From a virus, in the IMG/VR virus record IMGVR_UViG_3300009151_003179, positions 1 to 64,000 of that record: 64,000 nucleotides of DNA. One strand, written 5' to 3'. Shown piece by piece: positions 1 to 8,928 of this stretch. The notes beneath the pieces were generated by a model. The model saw only the letters and a list, made by a program, of their open reading frames with translations, was not told where the DNA came from and ran no database searches. The first letter of the stretch is position 1. The number at the start of each line of letters is the position of its first letter. Made by a program: the position numbers and the translations under genes.

Positions 1-2044
1 CTTCACTTTGTCTGCCTTGCATGGCCAACAATGCCACACGTTGCAGATTGGCAAACACAGGATCGCCTAGGTTGTTGAACGCCTTGGTGATACCAGCGGC
101 GGTGTTATTTTCTGCCACACCTTCCGCCACACCTTCGTTCTTCACACAGTTGGGATATGTTTTTCCAAACATTTTTTTGTTACCTTCTTTGTGATAACCT
201 TTCCAACAAGCTTCATCTAAATTTTCATGGTCTCCGTGAGTTTCACACATACCACAATCAGGACAAGTCATCTCCATAACATTGTCAATACTTTCATTGT
301 GCTTCTTCTTACCTGCACAATGAGCCTTTTGACTAAAGCCTTTAGGATGACTACAGTTGATACTGGATTTATATTTTTGACTCCACTCTTCCTCTACATT
401 TTCAGGCATCATACCGTGTTTTTTAACGTGTGCATCTAACTCATCACGTTGCTTATTCAATTCCTGTATACGTGCTTTGTCACCCATCTGAATAGCGTGT
501 CTGAGTTTTTCCTGAATACTATCTGCTAAATCCATATAATCATTCATTCTCATTCTAGTAGGAACACTATCATCTTCATCAATACCTTTTGGTTTAGCAT
601 ATGCGGCTTTGTTAGTCAATAATCTATTCTTAACATATTCTAATGCTTTGTCTAGTTTTCTATTCAACTCAACATAGTTATCTCTTGCACCATCACGTGC
701 TAACATACCTGTATCAACACCGGCTTCAATGTTTGGTGTCAATAAGCCTTTCTTATCAAGTCTCTGAACTAAGTTATCTAATATACCTTGTTTCTCAATA
801 GCTTTGTTTAATTGACCTAATCTAGTTTTTAGGTCAGAATGTTTCTCACCTGGCATCGCTACCATAGGACTAGATGTTGCTCTTTGTCTAAGATTAGGTT
901 CTCTTGCCGTGAACTTAGCAACTGTGTTTTGTTTAAAATCTTTTTCCCACTGTTCTAACTCAGCCATACGTTGTTGTTCAAGTTGTTGTTTAACTTGTTG
1001 TAATGCTTGTATAGACTTAGATGTTAGTTCATCACCTAAGCTTTCTGGTAATGGTTTATCTAGTTTCTTTATTGGTGGTCTAGTAGGTGGATGATAAGCT
1101 GATTTAGCTCTATTCTGTGTTCCTAATATTTTAGGATTGTTTACTCTAGGGTAACCAGTTTTGAATGGGTCAATTGGTTGTTCAGTAGCTTCATCCATAC
1201 CTTGCTCTATAACTTCTACGAATTTTTTACCAATAGGATTAATATAAGGTTCTGTAGGGTTGAATGTAGCTAGTTTGTGTGCCAATGTTTCTGCCATATC
1301 GCGGCCAGAAATACCATCAGCAACTATTGCACTGCCGGATCTTTTAATTTGATTTAACACGCTAGCTTGTGGGCTGGCTAACTGTGCCCCGTAGCTGTTG
1401 AAATCTTTTGGAGGATACTGTTTAGGAAATACAGCACTTAGAGCTTCCCAAATTGCGGCGGCTGCAGGGCCACCTCGTCCAAGTGGCCCATATACTTTGA
1501 TAGCAAAACCATGACTAGGTGGTTTGTTAGTAGCAGGCGCAGTGAATGTTTCTACATCACCTTCAAACTCATTTATTCCCTGGCTGATGCTAGATTTCTT
1601 TTTATCATTATCAAATTGTTTCTTAGTTGCTTTAACAATACCACTAAAACGTTTGTTACCACGCTTATGATTACCTTCACTGTCAGCCTTACTTGCATCA
1701 GACGCAGCCGCTGTTTTATATTGACTTAACTTGGTGTTAGATAATTCATCTAGTTGAGATTCCGCTACACTGCGACTTACTAATCCAACTTCTAATTCTG
1801 GACGCTTTGCTAATAGTGATTGTCTTGCTTTTAATGCTTGTTCTTTACTAGCAAACGTAACTGTCTTGCCATCTTTACTCCAAACTTTGCCATTAATCTT
1901 TAACGCCCATTCTTGTTTAGATGGTTGCTGAACATCTAAATCGTGTCGTTCATCATCTCTTGGACCGCGACTGAAGCCAGTACGATTATCACCATATCTT
2001 CTATGTGTAGCTTCGTTTAATAAACCTTTAAGAATTTTACTCAT
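1..2044 (-). CDS. Partial gene: candidate internal head protein with Cys cluster (runs off left edge)
   Basis: The reading frame is open from an ATG at 2044 to the window edge (about 681 codons), so the C-terminus is missing. The N-terminus, MSKILKGLLNEATHRRYG, has an LNE|A site like the T4 prohead-protease cleavage rule (L/I-x-E). Around residues 70-125 it carries a QLDELSNTKLSQY segment that recurs in the next gene upstream. Near the edge is a Cys/His cluster (CPDCGMC, then CWKGYHKEG and YPNC), possibly metal binding. The sequence is rich in K, Q and E and largely hydrophilic. It follows the 2046 gene by 1 nt, so the two are probably cotranscribed. I do not recognise an enzyme domain; packaging in the head is inference. 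Confidence 0.7.
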   Translation of the reverse strand, partial: MSKILKGLLNEATHRRYGDNRTGFSRGPRDDERHDLDVQQPSKQEWALKINGKVWSKDGKTVTFASKEQALKARQSLLAKRPELEVGLVSRSVAESQLDELSNTKLSQYKTAAASDASKADSEGNHKRGNKRFSGIVKATKKQFDNDKKKSSISQGINEFEGDVETFTAPATNKPPSHGFAIKVYGPLGRGGPAAAAIWEALSAVFPKQYPPKDFNSYGAQLASPQASVLNQIKRSGSAIVADGISGRDMAETLAHKLATFNPTEPYINPIGKKFVEVIEQGMDEATEQPIDPFKTGYPRVNNPKILGTQNRAKSAYHPPTRPPIKKLDKPLPESLGDELTSKSIQALQQVKQQLEQQRMAELEQWEKDFKQNTVAKFTAREPNLRQRATSSPMVAMPGEKHSDLKTRLGQLNKAIEKQGILDNLVQRLDKKGLLTPNIEAGVDTGMLARDGARDNYVELNRKLDKALEYVKNRLLTNKAAYAKPKGIDEDDSVPTRMRMNDYMDLADSIQEKLRHAIQMGDKARIQELNKQRDELDAHVKKHGMMPENVEEEWSQKYKSSINCSHPKGFSQKAHCAGKKKHNESIDNVMEMTCPDCGMCETHGDHENLDEACWKGYHKEGNKKMFGKTYPNCVKNEGVAEGVAENNTAAGITKAFNNLGDPVFANLQRVALLAMQGRQSE

Positions 2045-2045
2045 A

Positions 2046-3116
2046 TTACTTCTTACCAGTTATTTTATCTACGGCACGGTCAATACCAGCCTGACGTTTT
2101 TCAATCTTGGCATCTTTTTCAAAACGACTTGCAGGTAATTTTGAATTGAAAGCGGAAGTAGCTACTCTAGCACCTTTCTGAAACTGTGTATCACCTTTAC
2201 GGTTAGCCATATCACCTGATGCTGATTTTACATAACTACCTAATGCTTTTGGACTTAATTCGTCAAGTTGACTCTCACCCATTTCACCATTGGTCATAGC
2301 ACCAGTAGTACCTAAACTTTCATTAGCACCTTGCTGACCATATGCATCAATCATTTGCCTAATATAGAAATTATAAAAACCACGACGGCTATTGTATTCT
2401 CTATCTCCTAATACAGTCTTTAGTGCCTTTACAGCATCATTTACATCTGAACCACGCATTATTTTTAATGCATCAGTAACAAGTGAATCAACTCTATCAT
2501 TGCCTTCATTCATAGCATCTGGATCAGTTTGCATTTCTTTTGCGCTGATTAAGTAATCCATAACTGTTACCATGTTACTCTTTACAGCACCAATCTTTTC
2601 TGAAACCCATTCTGGGAAGTTATCTCTAGTCGATAGCTCTTTATCTAAATGACTTGCTACACGAACAATAGTATGTAAACTATTTTTTAATGTTTCACCT
2701 TCGTGTTCTGATTTATCAGGATCGTGCTTAACAAAACCAGACTTTTTTAAACGACCTTGACCAGGAACAACTATTAAATCTTGTTCGCTTAAATCAGTTT
2801 CATTGACTGGTGGTGCGGGTCTTTGTTGAGGCTGCTTATTCATTGAAGCCTTCATTTCTTCTCTACTTTTACCGTATTTCTTTTGAAATTCAGCTGGTTT
2901 CATATTCTGTAAGTCATATGCTAAATCTTTCATTGCGGCTTCGTTTAAACTGTTAGCAAATGCTTTATTAGTTTTCTTGCCTTTAAGTAGATTACCTACT
3001 TTATTGCCACCATAAACACTTGGATTACGTGTTTGCATTTTGACAAAACCCATTTCAGTGGGTGCAACTGAACCTGCTGTTGTGCTTGTTTCTTGGATAA
3101 TTTGACTGATTTTCAT
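2046..3116 (-). CDS. Candidate internal head protein with capsid-targeting-like N-terminus
   Basis: 356 aa, no recognised enzyme domain. The N-terminus MKISQIIQETSTT resembles the short T4 capsid targeting sequence that ends at an (L/I)xE cleavage site; a second LNE|A occurs near residue 58. The C-terminal ~75 residues (QLDELSPKALGSYVKSA onwards, basic, ending in KKITGKK-like residues) match the layout of a domain in the preceding partial gene (1-2044). Residues 150-250 are mostly helical in character. A GATAAATA late promoter lies 22 nt upstream of the ATG with a weak GGGA ribosome site. Late expression and head location are inferences from promoter and N-terminus. Confidence 0.8.
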   Translation of the reverse strand: MKISQIIQETSTTAGSVAPTEMGFVKMQTRNPSVYGGNKVGNLLKGKKTNKAFANSLNEAAMKDLAYDLQNMKPAEFQKKYGKSREEMKASMNKQPQQRPAPPVNETDLSEQDLIVVPGQGRLKKSGFVKHDPDKSEHEGETLKNSLHTIVRVASHLDKELSTRDNFPEWVSEKIGAVKSNMVTVMDYLISAKEMQTDPDAMNEGNDRVDSLVTDALKIMRGSDVNDAVKALKTVLGDREYNSRRGFYNFYIRQMIDAYGQQGANESLGTTGAMTNGEMGESQLDELSPKALGSYVKSASGDMANRKGDTQFQKGARVATSAFNSKLPASRFEKDAKIEKRQAGIDRAVDKITGKK

Positions 3117-3137
3117 ATGGAATCCCGTTTGATATAG

Positions 3138-3145
3138 TATTTATC
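3138..3145 (-). promoter_or_regulatory. T4-type late promoter (GATAAATA)
   Basis: GATAAATA on the minus strand, 21 nt before the ATG at 3116; leadered arrangement. Confidence 0.75.
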
Positions 3146-3166
3146 AAAATACCATATTAACGAAAC

Positions 3167-5587
3167 TTAAGAGATTTTGCCGTTTGCTTTTGCTGTAGGA
3201 GGAACGCCGGCTCTACTAGTTAACCAACCAAACGCTTTTGCGTTCTTTTTGATACTGTAGGGATTAACATCTACTGTTAGTGCTGTCTTAAATCGTGGAT
3301 CGTTTTTTTGTTTTTCACTTGGTATATAACCTGAGGCTTCATTAATTGGCTGTTTTAATATTTCAATGACTTTATCTGCGGCGGCTTTTAATGCTTGGTC
3401 ATATCCCATTTCTTCTGCTTCTTTATCACTTTTACCTAAGAATGGTTTAAGCATACTTTTAGCAACATTTAACCTTACTTTTTCCTCGTCAGGTTGATTG
3501 TACACCCGTTGTAATTGGCTTTCACGTTGAAAATAGCTAGACCATCCAATAGCATCAGCTAATCCTTGTATATCGTATCGTCTATGTTGTAGTGTTGGAT
3601 TACGATTATCAAACATCTTATGCTGTTTAATAATTCGTGGATCTAACACAACGCCTTGTGTTGGTTCATTGTGAGCAATCCAACCACCACCATCGTCATA
3701 CACACTGGTAAAGCCTAAATCACGCAATACTTTATTCCAACGAACAACATTAGTTTCATCATTTTGTCCTAGTCTACTTAAGCAGTCGTAGATAAACCAG
3801 TATGGCGTATCATCATATTCATCTTCTTCACTTGCTTGTTGTATTACTTCTTCTGGGCAATATTGAAGTAATGCTTGTTTTAGTTTGGCAGGATCAACTT
3901 TGGTTTGTTTAGTCATTTCGCCTGAACGGTTATACTGAAACAACTGTAGATAGGGGAAGTTATCTCCCCATGGTAGTGATTCATCACGGTCAGCCATTTG
4001 CATAAAATATTGCAATGGATAAAAGTAAATACCTTTAGGTGTGTCTTCGCTAACAGCCGCACGTGGGTTAATGCCTAACTTAGGCTCCATAGTCATACTA
4101 ACAGCCCAGTTATCTTTATCACTGATATTATCTTCAGCGTAATTAATAAGGTCATATTTTCCAGAGCCACTTTTTCTATTCTGTTCTGGGTTTCTACGTG
4201 CTTCTGCTACATCTTTCTTTACCCTACTCAATTCGTAGATAACTTTATTGCCGGTGTCTGCTCTAAATGCTTTAAAGCCCCAAGACTTAGAATAACGCTG
4301 AACTAATTTGTCATATAGATTAGCTCTGCTTTGTGAGTCGTGTCCGGTGTCATCTACTTTGTTTGCAGAAAAGGTTATTTTATTGGGCGTATACTCTTTA
4401 ATAAATGTTTGTATAGCACTTAACACAGTGGCAAATACACGTTGTTGATCACCTTCGCCGGTGACTTCTTGGCTATTGTTTCTCCAAAACTCAACACTCC
4501 ATGCTTCCTCTTTTGAATCTTTACTAAATCCCTTGTTAAACATAATACTTAGAAAAGTTCCGTCATCTAATCGTGCTATTGCATCTACATCACCATAGTC
4601 ACCCTTTTCCCACCGAAGTACTTCATACGGTTTATCAAAACTTTCTTCTAATCCAATTTTAGCTAATTTGTTGTAATAATGAGGATCTTCGCCAATATGG
4701 TCTAGTGCAATTTTACGTGCAATATTACGTTCACTTGTATGCTCTAATTCAACTTTGATTCCTTTGTCTAACTGTATCAATATATCACGTTTAGGTACTT
4801 TATACTTGATAACAAGTTGCTCAATAGTAGGAGTAGTTTTATACATCAGTTCATTATCTTCTTCAACGGAATACATACCTTCAATACTCAATCGTTGGCT
4901 ATGTAGCTTGTCCCGTAAATCATATAATTTAGTAATAACACCCTGACTACGTAACACTTTATAAGCTAGGTTCTCTGGGCCAAACTCACCACCAAAGTCC
5001 AATCCAGCTTGGCGATATCGTTTGATAGTATCTAATACGTTTTTTACCTTACTTAAATCTTTTGAATGTAATGCATATTCTATTATTTTAGCTAACTTTT
5101 CATACTTCTGCTTAGTAGCAGTTTGGTCTAAGTTGCTTCTACGTTTACTGGGGACTCTGATCCATTTGTTCTTTATTATACTATATTCACCTAAACTAAT
5201 TACCGGTAAATTTGCATCCTGAACATATAACTCTACTGGAATTCCATTGATAGTGATATCATGTGATTCATTATACAGATTCTTTTTAGCGTGAAACAGT
5301 TCTTGGTAAACTGCATCATCTGAGTATTGAGTTAAATCCACTAAGATATGTAAATCTAAATCACTATTGGGAGTGTAACTAAATGCCGCATTACTGCCGG
5401 ATATAGTAATATCTTTAACGTCTAAGTCTTTGACACCTAATTCAGAAATAAAATCTTGTGCAATAACTTTAAGTTGTTCATCAACATCAGGACGTAGTTG
5501 TTGCCCATGAAATAACTTAGGGTTAAGTTGGTCGTGAAATGCTATTGCATCTGACATTTTAAATGAGTCGAGTTCTTTTAGGTCCAT
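3167..5587 (-). CDS. 806-aa multidomain protein: nucleotidyltransferase, DUF5661-like, ADP-ribosyltransferase-like
   Basis: Residues 50-130 show the pol-beta nucleotidyltransferase signature: a GS at 64-65 followed by SDLDLH with D76 and D78 as metal ligands. Residues 275-312 (KVELEHTSERNIARKIALDH...YYNKL) match what I know of DUF5661. Residues 320-455 form a further phage domain I cannot name. Residues 495-650 contain LGINPRA...TPKGIYFYP (518-524) and DDGGGWIAHNEPTQGVVLD (E641); GIYF and a C-terminal glutamate strand recall PARP/ADP-ribosyltransferase folds, but this is a weak, motif-level similarity. The C-terminus (from about 745) is NEASGYIPSEKQ-like. The ATG is 4 nt after a late promoter, so the mRNA is probably leaderless. 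Possible packaged effector comparable to T4 Alt; inference. Confidence 0.75.
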   Translation of the reverse strand: MDLKELDSFKMSDAIAFHDQLNPKLFHGQQLRPDVDEQLKVIAQDFISELGVKDLDVKDITISGSNAAFSYTPNSDLDLHILVDLTQYSDDAVYQELFHAKKNLYNESHDITINGIPVELYVQDANLPVISLGEYSIIKNKWIRVPSKRRSNLDQTATKQKYEKLAKIIEYALHSKDLSKVKNVLDTIKRYRQAGLDFGGEFGPENLAYKVLRSQGVITKLYDLRDKLHSQRLSIEGMYSVEEDNELMYKTTPTIEQLVIKYKVPKRDILIQLDKGIKVELEHTSERNIARKIALDHIGEDPHYYNKLAKIGLEESFDKPYEVLRWEKGDYGDVDAIARLDDGTFLSIMFNKGFSKDSKEEAWSVEFWRNNSQEVTGEGDQQRVFATVLSAIQTFIKEYTPNKITFSANKVDDTGHDSQSRANLYDKLVQRYSKSWGFKAFRADTGNKVIYELSRVKKDVAEARRNPEQNRKSGSGKYDLINYAEDNISDKDNWAVSMTMEPKLGINPRAAVSEDTPKGIYFYPLQYFMQMADRDESLPWGDNFPYLQLFQYNRSGEMTKQTKVDPAKLKQALLQYCPEEVIQQASEEDEYDDTPYWFIYDCLSRLGQNDETNVVRWNKVLRDLGFTSVYDDGGGWIAHNEPTQGVVLDPRIIKQHKMFDNRNPTLQHRRYDIQGLADAIGWSSYFQRESQLQRVYNQPDEEKVRLNVAKSMLKPFLGKSDKEAEEMGYDQALKAAADKVIEILKQPINEASGYIPSEKQKNDPRFKTALTVDVNPYSIKKNAKAFGWLTSRAGVPPTAKANGKIS

Positions 5588-5591
5588 ACAG

Positions 5592-5599
5592 TATTTATC
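5592..5599 (-). promoter_or_regulatory. Late promoter, leaderless arrangement
   Basis: GATAAATA followed by CTGT and then the ATG at 5587. With the box centred on -10, as in T4, transcription would start on or next to the start codon. No ribosome binding site is possible. Confidence 0.75.
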
Positions 5600-6242
5600 T
5601 CTGCATTAATAGGTCAACAAACTCTAATAGTAGTGTATGATGTTTCTCCTGATGCCAGTGTTTATTGATATATTGCCATGGTTTTTGATACCAATATTCC
5701 TGACTTTCTAAATGACAGCCTATTAATCCTATTCTATTTTGTATGATAGCCATTGGATCGCCGTTAGCATATGTTGATATTGTTGTGAATTTATCACTAT
5801 TTCCTATCATTGCACATCCATCATAAAAAAACATATTTTCATTGTTACCATTCCATATTACCGATGCTACTGTACCATAAGATTTTTTAATGTCGCTAGT
5901 TGGTCTCTTAATGTATTGTACTGGCTCAACGTTATCAAGTATGTCAAAATAATAACTTCCGGCCCAATATGCCCCCATACATATTCCCAAATATCTACCG
6001 CCATTACTAATGTAATCAGCAAATTTGTTTTGTATTTTTCTTCTAAAAAATTTATCATAAGAACTAGCGTCTCCTATTCCTCCTGGAAATGATACCATAT
6101 CATATGATTCTAAATTAATAGTGCTACATTCATCAAATGAGAATAAAGTAATAGCATATGAATTAGATAGTGCTTTTATCATACCTTCACAACAATCCTT
6201 ACTACATTCAGGATGGTTTATGAATAATGCTATTGTTTTCAT
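5595..6242 (-). CDS. Class I glutamine amidotransferase-like protein (BPL_N type)
   Basis: 215 aa. It has the flavodoxin-like class I amidotransferase elements: PGG at 53-55, nucleophile elbow YLGICMGAYWAG with C88, and GCHLES with H177 and E179 completing a Cys-His-Glu triad. The layout matches the N-terminal domain of biotin-protein-ligase-like proteins (BPL_N), whose substrate is unknown. No synthetase domain is attached. It lies 7 nt after the glycosyltransferase gene in the same direction, suggesting shared expression and perhaps a joint role in sugar or envelope modification, which is inference. A TCTAAATA box and a GGAG site precede the ATG. Confidence 0.75.
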   Translation of the reverse strand: MKTIALFINHPECSKDCCEGMIKALSNSYAITLFSFDECSTINLESYDMVSFPGGIGDASSYDKFFRRKIQNKFADYISNGGRYLGICMGAYWAGSYYFDILDNVEPVQYIKRPTSDIKKSYGTVASVIWNGNNENMFFYDGCAMIGNSDKFTTISTYANGDPMAIIQNRIGLIGCHLESQEYWYQKPWQYINKHWHQEKHHTLLLEFVDLLMQR

Positions 6243-6249
6243 TTAGTTA

Positions 6250-6960
6250 CTAACTCCAGTATTTAGATGAGTCTAAACTATCCCAATATCTTTTATTATT
6301 GCGGTTGATGAAGTTTTTAATTAAGTAAGTAGCCATACCAAAGTATCCCATCTTTTTAAATCTACGACTGTCCTGTCCAAAATAGTGATTGACAATACTA
6401 AACTTTTTAGGACTATACATTCTGGATAGGAAATAATCTTCAGACGTTACTGTCTTTTCGGGGAAACCACCCAATTCTTCAAACTTGTCCCTGCGAGTCA
6501 ACATAAATGCTCCAATTGCAAAGGGTGAGAAATATTTCAGTATATGGTTTATAATATTAAAGATAGTAAATCCAATACTTGCACGTATATCGTTGTCATA
6601 AGACTTGATGTTTAATCCAACCAGATCCAATTGATTAACTTCTATTTCTCTAACAGCATCTTTAATTACATCATTTTTAAAAAAACGTACATCGGCGTCA
6701 ATGAATAGTATGTATGGTGTTGTAACTAATTTAGCTCCATTGTTCTTAGCAATAGAAACAGGGCCACCTTCAATAACTTCCACGTTCAATGAATAACTAT
6801 TATCTTTTATAACGTGTCTGGTATTATCAGTAGAACAGTCTGCAATGATAATTCTAGTATCACCGATGTATTGTAAACGCAGTGATTCTAATAAATGATG
6901 GATATAATTTTCCTCATTTTTGCAAGGAACTACGATAGTAATTTTATCACTGACTTTCAT
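6250..6960 (-). CDS. Family 2-type glycosyltransferase
   Basis: GT-A fold glycosyltransferase: ITIVVPCKNEENYIHHLLESL at the N-terminus, ADCSTDNT for nucleotide binding, SIAKNNGAK, and the metal-binding DADV (DxD-like) motif in ILFIDADVRF. SEDY near residue 165 fits the catalytic (E/D)D of GT2 enzymes. A hydrophobic stretch after the DxD region (FTIFNIINHILKYFSPFAIGAFML) may lie at the membrane. I chose the ATG at 6960 (MKVSDKITIVV); a GTG four codons upstream is possible, and an AGGAAAG lies before it. The acceptor is unknown; neighbours suggest envelope or virion glycan work. Confidence 0.8.
   Translation of the reverse strand: MKVSDKITIVVPCKNEENYIHHLLESLRLQYIGDTRIIIADCSTDNTRHVIKDNSYSLNVEVIEGGPVSIAKNNGAKLVTTPYILFIDADVRFFKNDVIKDAVREIEVNQLDLVGLNIKSYDNDIRASIGFTIFNIINHILKYFSPFAIGAFMLTRRDKFEELGGFPEKTVTSEDYFLSRMYSPKKFSIVNHYFGQDSRRFKKMGYFGMATYLIKNFINRNNKRYWDSLDSSKYWS
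6260..6267 (-). promoter_or_regulatory. Weak late-promoter-like box (TCTAAATA)
   Basis: TCTAAATA followed by CTGGAG; 17 nt before the ATG at 6242. The GGAG just after it serves as ribosome site. It differs from consensus at two positions and overlaps the 3' end of the upstream gene. Confidence 0.4.
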
Positions 6961-7032
6961 TTCTTTACACACTTTCCTTCAATTTTAAATTGATTAAATT
7001 TTAACCAATATGTCATACTTTGTAGACTTTGT

Positions 7033-7875
7033 TCACATGCCACTCGGTCCTGAAACATCAACTCCACTCTCGCCGGCACGTCTTTTGAGTCGTTTAAGTG
7101 AACTGCCATTAACATCAATATCCACATTGTCCTTCTCCTTAGTCCAGGTTACTATTTCCCAACTACCATTGTGATGTTCTACTAATGCTGTACAACTTTC
7201 AACCCAGTCACCATCATTCATGTAGATGACACCATCTATCTCTTTAATCTCTGCGTGGTGTATATGTCCACATATGACACCATCATAACCACGTTTTTTA
7301 CAATAACCTGCCAAGTTCTTTTCAAACTGGAACATGAAGTCTATTGCTTTTTTTACTTTGTATTTAATATATTTACTAAGACTAAAATACCCAAAACCCA
7401 TGCGATGACGGATCCAATTGAATTTGCTATTAAGCGATAAAATAAAGTCATATGCTTTGTCTCCTAAAAATGCTATCCAGGGTGCTAATCTAGTAATGCC
7501 ATCAAACAAGTCACCGTGTGTAACTAGATAATGCTTCCCATCAATACCTATATGTTCTATTTGATTGTGTATCTCTACTAGACCAAAGCTAAAACCATAT
7601 GGTATCATTGGTCTGAGAAACTCATCGTGATTGCCTGCTATATAAACAACTCTAGTTCCTCGTTTAGCATGTCCTAATACCCTACGAACAACGTTAGTAT
7701 GACTTTGTTTCCAACGCCATTTATTCTGTTGTATGCGCCATGCATCAATGATATCACCCACAAGATATAATGTGTCGCAGGTGTTGTGTTTAAGAAAGTT
7801 GTTTAACTTATCCGCTTTACTATCTTTAGTACCAAGATGAACATCACTAACAAAGATAGAGCGGTATGTTTTCAT
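7033..7875 (-). CDS. LpxH-like metallophosphoesterase
   Basis: 280 aa from the ATG at 7875. Calcineurin-like phosphoesterase motifs are all present: SDVHLG (10-15), GDIID, GNHDE, THGD and GHIHH. The combination and length resemble UDP-2,3-diacylglucosamine hydrolases (LpxH family), which act in lipid A synthesis in Gram-negative bacteria. The start is fixed at 7875 because the frame upstream passes through the rho-independent terminator of the next gene. The ATG is 4 nt after an AATAAATA box, so the mRNA is probably leaderless. Real substrate in the infected cell is unknown; interference with host lipid A is one possibility. Confidence 0.8.
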   Translation of the reverse strand: MKTYRSIFVSDVHLGTKDSKADKLNNFLKHNTCDTLYLVGDIIDAWRIQQNKWRWKQSHTNVVRRVLGHAKRGTRVVYIAGNHDEFLRPMIPYGFSFGLVEIHNQIEHIGIDGKHYLVTHGDLFDGITRLAPWIAFLGDKAYDFILSLNSKFNWIRHRMGFGYFSLSKYIKYKVKKAIDFMFQFEKNLAGYCKKRGYDGVICGHIHHAEIKEIDGVIYMNDGDWVESCTALVEHHNGSWEIVTWTKEKDNVDIDVNGSSLKRLKRRAGESGVDVSGPSGM

Positions 7876-7879
7876 CTTG

Positions 7880-7887
7880 TATTTATT
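7880..7887 (-). promoter_or_regulatory. Late promoter, leaderless arrangement
   Basis: AATAAATA, then CAAG, then the ATG at 7875. No Shine-Dalgarno sequence can fit. Confidence 0.6.
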
Positions 7888-7923
7888 TGTAATATTATGA
7901 CAAATATGTGACAAGATAGCCAT

Positions 7924-7945
7924 TAAAAAAGCCCCTTTCGGGGCT
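7924..7945 (-). terminator. Rho-independent terminator after the 7949 gene
   Basis: On the minus strand: AGCCCC, loop GAAA, GGGGCT, then a T-run. Perfect 6-bp GC-rich stem with a GNRA-type tetraloop, immediately downstream of the stop codon at 7949. Confidence 0.9.
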
Positions 7946-7948
7946 AGT

Positions 7949-8872
7949 TTAAGTTTGAATCGTAACGTTTCCGTCTGCATCCGGAACAGCTTGTTCTGCT
8001 AACTTTTTCGCTTGTTCTTCGGCATACATAGGTCCGATTGTGTTCATCAAGTGTTGTTGATTTTCCATGCAGAATACATATGATCCTGAATGACGTAACA
8101 ATACACGTTTATCCATCCAGATACGACCGCCCATATCACGCCAGTTTTCGCAGAATGTCCAGTCTTCACTGTAGTAACGATTCTGACGAACTGCTGTATC
8201 AAAGTAAGTCTTCAAGTGTTGGTCATACTTTGGATCTAAACCAATGTCGTTCTTATACTGCTTAACTGCAGGATGAGTCTTCATCTTCTCAAATACATGT
8301 TTCTTCATTAATAAGAAACCTGTACCTGCCTTAGATACTTCTTGTAAGCCATCTGGTCCTTCTTCAGCACCTTCAAATCCATTGACTACCCATTTGATTG
8401 GCATAGTCTTCATAGGGTATAGTCCACCGATAACATCTACGTCACGGTTCAATAATACTAATAGATGCCATGGCTCCCAACCAATGTCTGCATCAACAAA
8501 GAATAAGTGTGTTGCATCTGGCATGTCCAAAAACTTTGCAGTTAGTGTATTACGTGCCCGGCTAATGAGTGATTCATTGACCATTGTTTCTAATGTCCAA
8601 TCGATACCAAGTTGACGGGCTGTGTTTGCCCACTTAATAAATGACATAAATGTAGATTCGGTTAGCATACCACCATAACATGGCATTGCAATATGTACTT
8701 TAGTTGTACGTAGAAAATCTACGTTAACTTGTACTTGTCCGGGAGTTGCGGCAGCTGGAGTTTCCGTTGGTGCAGCCGGGGGATTTTCAGCCGCTTGTTG
8801 GGCTATTTCTTGTACCTGTTCGACGGGTATTGTTTTTTCTTCAGTTGTTGCTTTGGTTTTTTTAGTTGCCAT
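7949..8872 (-). CDS. GT-A glycosyltransferase-like protein
   Basis: 307 aa. A disordered Ala/Pro/Thr/Gln-rich N-terminal tail (~50 residues) precedes a GT-A domain: KVHIAMPCYGGMLTESTFMSF, SLISRARNTLTAKF, and FFVDADIGW with the DxD metal motif. The region GGLYPMK and the Glu-Asp pair in YYSEDWTFC fit glycosyltransferases of the Anp1/GT2 kind often found in T4-like phages. A GAGGA ribosome site precedes the ATG, with a TGTAAATA box further up. A strong terminator follows. The substrate may be a virion or host surface glycan; not determinable here. Confidence 0.75.
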   Translation of the reverse strand: MATKKTKATTEEKTIPVEQVQEIAQQAAENPPAAPTETPAAATPGQVQVNVDFLRTTKVHIAMPCYGGMLTESTFMSFIKWANTARQLGIDWTLETMVNESLISRARNTLTAKFLDMPDATHLFFVDADIGWEPWHLLVLLNRDVDVIGGLYPMKTMPIKWVVNGFEGAEEGPDGLQEVSKAGTGFLLMKKHVFEKMKTHPAVKQYKNDIGLDPKYDQHLKTYFDTAVRQNRYYSEDWTFCENWRDMGGRIWMDKRVLLRHSGSYVFCMENQQHLMNTIGPMYAEEQAKKLAEQAVPDADGNVTIQT

Positions 8873-8928
8873 GTGGTCCTCTTAAATGATGTAATTATTT
8901 ACACTAGTTAAGAGGTGCCGAAATATTT

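Noticed and set aside
7876-7980. N-terminal extension of the LpxH-like gene from 7980
   Set aside because: The extension would read through the terminator hairpin (7924-7945) and the late promoter (7880-7887); the family motif begins at the ATG at 7875.
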